A DNA stretch of 64,000 nucleotides from Bdellovibrionales bacterium (GTDB taxonomy: Bacteria > Bdellovibrionota > Bdellovibrionia > Bdellovibrionales > UBA1609). Under the pieces are notes generated by a model, which worked only from the letters and a program-made list of their open reading frames with translations, was not told where the DNA came from and made no database searches. Shown here in pieces: positions 61,956 to 64,000 of the stretch (positions within the stretch are counted from its first letter, which is position 1; every line of letters begins with the position of its first letter). The DNA lies in contig JADJNU010000001.1 in NCBI GenBank assembly GCA_016714165.1, positions 1,984,001 through 2,048,000 of the forward strand, written 5' to 3'. The translations under genes were made by a program, and so were the position numbers.

Positions 61956-62810
61956 ATGACTAATTCAATTCCGATTTTTGTTAAAATGAGCGGAACAGGA
62001 AATACTTTTTTGCTATTGGATCTGCGTGATAGGGGCGCCCTTGAGTCCTGGAAAAGATCCCAAGCTTATAAAAAACCTCGATCTGAGATCGCTCAAACGC
62101 TCTGCCTAAGTCAAAATGGTTTTTCTGCTGACGGACTCTTGTTTATTGAAAAATCGCCAGAGCCCGACGATTTTAAATGGGATTTTTTCAATGCGGATGG
62201 CTCGAGTGCCGAAATGTGCGGAAATGCGGCCCGCTGTGTGGCCCTCTTTTGCCACTCAAGAGGCGGAGTAAAAAGAGAAATGACTTTCAAAACTTTAGCA
62301 GGCTCAATTAGAGCGAAAGTTCTCGACAATGGAAGGGTCGAAGTCAATATGCCTAGCCCTTCAGAGATGCTGATAAACCAAGTTTTAACAGTGGGTCAGC
62401 AGTCAATTGAATTTGATGCTGTTAATACCGGAGTTCCTCATGCAGTGATTTTCTCTTCAGAGAGCGGAGGGGCAAAAGCAAATGAGACACTTAGCGACAT
62501 CGCATCTCTGATACGGTCGCATCATCAATTTAAACCACAAGGAACTAACGTCACTTTTTTTTGTCCGCTGTCTGCATCCGCTATCGAGGCCATCACCTTT
62601 GAACGTGGAGTGGAAGGTTTTACCAAAGCCTGCGGAACAGGAGCAATCGCCGCGGCTTGGAGCTTTCGGAAGCTTCACCCTGAGGTTCGCTTCGTCGAAG
62701 TGAACATGCCGGGTGGCAAATTGGAAGTGGAATTCAGAAACATTTGCCCAATCTTGCGAGGCGATGTTAAGTTTTTGGCTGAAATCAAACTATCTGAAGA
62801 CTTCTTTTGA
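61956..62810 (+). CDS. dapF: diaminopimelate epimerase
   Basis: 284 residues. Start motif FVKMSGTGNTF, then the first catalytic Cys in EMCGNAARC and the second in KACGTGAIAAA, with PHAVIF and the final MPGGKLEVE. It interconverts LL- and meso-diaminopimelate for lysine and peptidoglycan. No other dap gene is adjacent. The stop overlaps the region just before the reductase start, so the two may be one transcript. Confidence 0.95.
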   Translation: MTNSIPIFVKMSGTGNTFLLLDLRDRGALESWKRSQAYKKPRSEIAQTLCLSQNGFSADGLLFIEKSPEPDDFKWDFFNADGSSAEMCGNAARCVALFCHSRGGVKREMTFKTLAGSIRAKVLDNGRVEVNMPSPSEMLINQVLTVGQQSIEFDAVNTGVPHAVIFSSESGGAKANETLSDIASLIRSHHQFKPQGTNVTFFCPLSASAIEAITFERGVEGFTKACGTGAIAAAWSFRKLHPEVRFVEVNMPGGKLEVEFRNICPILRGDVKFLAEIKLSEDFF

Positions 62811-62824
62811 GAAAAGGTAAATCC

Positions 62825-63985
62825 ATGTCAATGAAAGAAAAGATTGCTTTCCCTTTAATGGTTGAAAAAATCATACACGAAACACCTGAAGCGAAATCAA
62901 TCACTTTATCTATTCCAGATACACTAAAGGAAAAATTCAAATATCGACCAGGCCAATTCACTTCCATATTTATTGAAGTCGAAGGACAGGAACTTCTTCG
63001 TAGTTACAGTCTCAGCACGGACCCCTCTGTTGACAAGGAATTTCGAATCACCGTCAAGAAGGTCCCGTCAGGTAAGGCGAGCACGTTTCTCTTGGATGAG
63101 CTCAAAAGCGGACAAACACTCTGGTGCACCCCCCCCACCGGCCAATTTTTTCAATATGCAGAAGATAAAACTCATTATCTTTTAATTGCGGCAGGCAGCG
63201 GAATCACTCCTCTCCTGTCGATTCTCAAGCACGTTCTCGCAACTAAGCCACAGAGCAGAGTGAGCCTCATTTACTGTAATCGTTCTCAGAAAGACATCAT
63301 TTTTGAGCAGGAATTATTAAACCTCGAAACCAGATACAGTGATCGATTGAAAGCCTCCTATATTCTCAGTCGACCACAACCGGGGTGGAAAGGCTTGAGC
63401 GGACGACTAGATGCAAACTCGCTCTCAAACATCTATACGGAAATTTTGAAACGAGATAGGAACCCTATCGTCTGTTACCTCTGCGGCCCTCAGCCTTTTA
63501 TGAGTATGTGCCGCGAAGTATTAACCACTCTTGGTGTCTCGCCTGATCACATTCGTTCTGAAAGTTTTGGATCTCCAACAGAAGTCCTTTCTGCGAATTC
63601 AACTGCCAAATCCTCAATTCCTGCCGACAAGGATATTCAACCACAGGAAGGAATTCAACCGGATGGATCGCTTATCATTGGCAATGGCCTCAGCAGCCCC
63701 AGCGAGAAGCCCGAAAGCTTAGTCGCAATTATCGATGGAGCTGAAGTTATTATCTCTGCACGTCCCAATCTCAGTATTCTTGAATCTCTCTTAGATGAAG
63801 GTCACAATCCTCCCTATTCCTGCATGAGTGGTGCCTGCATGGCCTGCATGGCAACTCTTGAGGAGGGAAGAGTGATTCAAGAGGATCCCGGAATACTTTC
63901 CGAAGACAATATTAAAAACAGAGAAATTCTCACCTGTCAGGCCAAACCTCTTAGCAAGAAGATAAAAGTCCGCTTTCACGAATAG
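62825..63985 (+). CDS. ferredoxin-NAD(P)H reductase with C-terminal 2Fe-2S domain (PaaE/HmpF-like)
   Basis: About 386 residues from the ATG at 62825 (AAAGG upstream). The FAD-binding motif is RSYSLS, the NAD(P)H domain has AAGSGITPLLSIL and YLCGPQPF, and a linker of about 40 residues leads to a plant-type ferredoxin domain with C-x4-C-x2-C (CMSGACMAC) and the fourth Cys in LTCQA. It passes electrons from NAD(P)H to an oxygenase or another acceptor. No oxygenase gene is adjacent, so the partner is unknown. The long linker is unusual. Confidence 0.9.
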   Translation: MSMKEKIAFPLMVEKIIHETPEAKSITLSIPDTLKEKFKYRPGQFTSIFIEVEGQELLRSYSLSTDPSVDKEFRITVKKVPSGKASTFLLDELKSGQTLWCTPPTGQFFQYAEDKTHYLLIAAGSGITPLLSILKHVLATKPQSRVSLIYCNRSQKDIIFEQELLNLETRYSDRLKASYILSRPQPGWKGLSGRLDANSLSNIYTEILKRDRNPIVCYLCGPQPFMSMCREVLTTLGVSPDHIRSESFGSPTEVLSANSTAKSSIPADKDIQPQEGIQPDGSLIIGNGLSSPSEKPESLVAIIDGAEVIISARPNLSILESLLDEGHNPPYSCMSGACMACMATLEEGRVIQEDPGILSEDNIKNREILTCQAKPLSKKIKVRFHE

Positions 63986-64000
63986 TTGTTTTTCTTGAAT

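Overview
The window looks like chromosomal DNA of a Gram-negative bacterium, most likely of the Bdellovibrionota (former Deltaproteobacteria) or a close relative. The pointers are moderate GC content, many lipoproteins and beta-barrel candidates, a Tat-exported DUF1552 protein paired with a DUF1592/DUF1588/DUF1585 protein, a PilZ protein, a full menaquinone pathway and a lexA-imuA-imuB-dnaE2 mutagenesis cassette. This placement is inferred from gene content, not from a marker gene. I see no rRNA, tRNA, CRISPR array, insertion sequence or prophage. Genes are densely packed, with many 1-4 base overlaps and many GTG or TTG starts.

Layout. 1-2218: exported DUF1552 protein and its c-type-motif partner. 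2422-10025: DEAD-box helicase, alpha/beta hydrolase, poly(A) polymerase, TatA, glycosyltransferase 9 and transketolase. 10232-12381: adenosine deaminase and an outer-membrane protein, each followed by a clear terminator. 12495-16923: a minus-strand run nth, doxX-like, then a ThiB-ThiP-ThiQ-like ABC transporter. 17062-19734: frameshifted GNAT protein, lipoprotein and elbB. 19742-22864: an overlapping trio of ankyrin lipoprotein, second lipoprotein and porin-like protein. 23243-25851: two secreted proteins, one very His-rich. 25863-30925: enoyl-CoA hydratase-like gene, PilZ protein, citrate synthase, a PP2C-type phosphatase lacking metal ligands and a SirB1-type protein.

30940-43938 is the core of the window. 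It carries rsmJ, a MenA-like prenyltransferase paralogue, a polyprenyl diphosphate synthase, a stand-alone histidine-box protein, a hotdog thioesterase, the minus-strand series menF-menD-menH-(62-aa protein)-menB-menA-menC-menE, and on the plus strand DAHP synthase and menG/ubiE. Together these can take central carbon through chorismate to menaquinone, including side-chain synthesis and the final methylation. 43963-50727 holds a hybrid sensor kinase, a dipeptide-type ABC transporter without its ATPases, uracil-DNA glycosylase and a ribosome-hibernation-like protein. 50813-58299 holds an unknown protein divergent from lexA-imuA-imuB-dnaE2. In front of lexA lie three helically phased direct repeats. 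58370-63985 holds three exported proteins, one made of three tandem repeats, then dapF and a flavin/2Fe-2S reductase.

Five genes (GNAT, enoyl-CoA hydratase-like, menA, dnaE2 and the repeat lipoprotein) are each broken by a single-base shift at a short homopolymer. Either the sequence carries homopolymer-length errors or several genes are decaying or phase variable. This is the main caution when reading the annotation.
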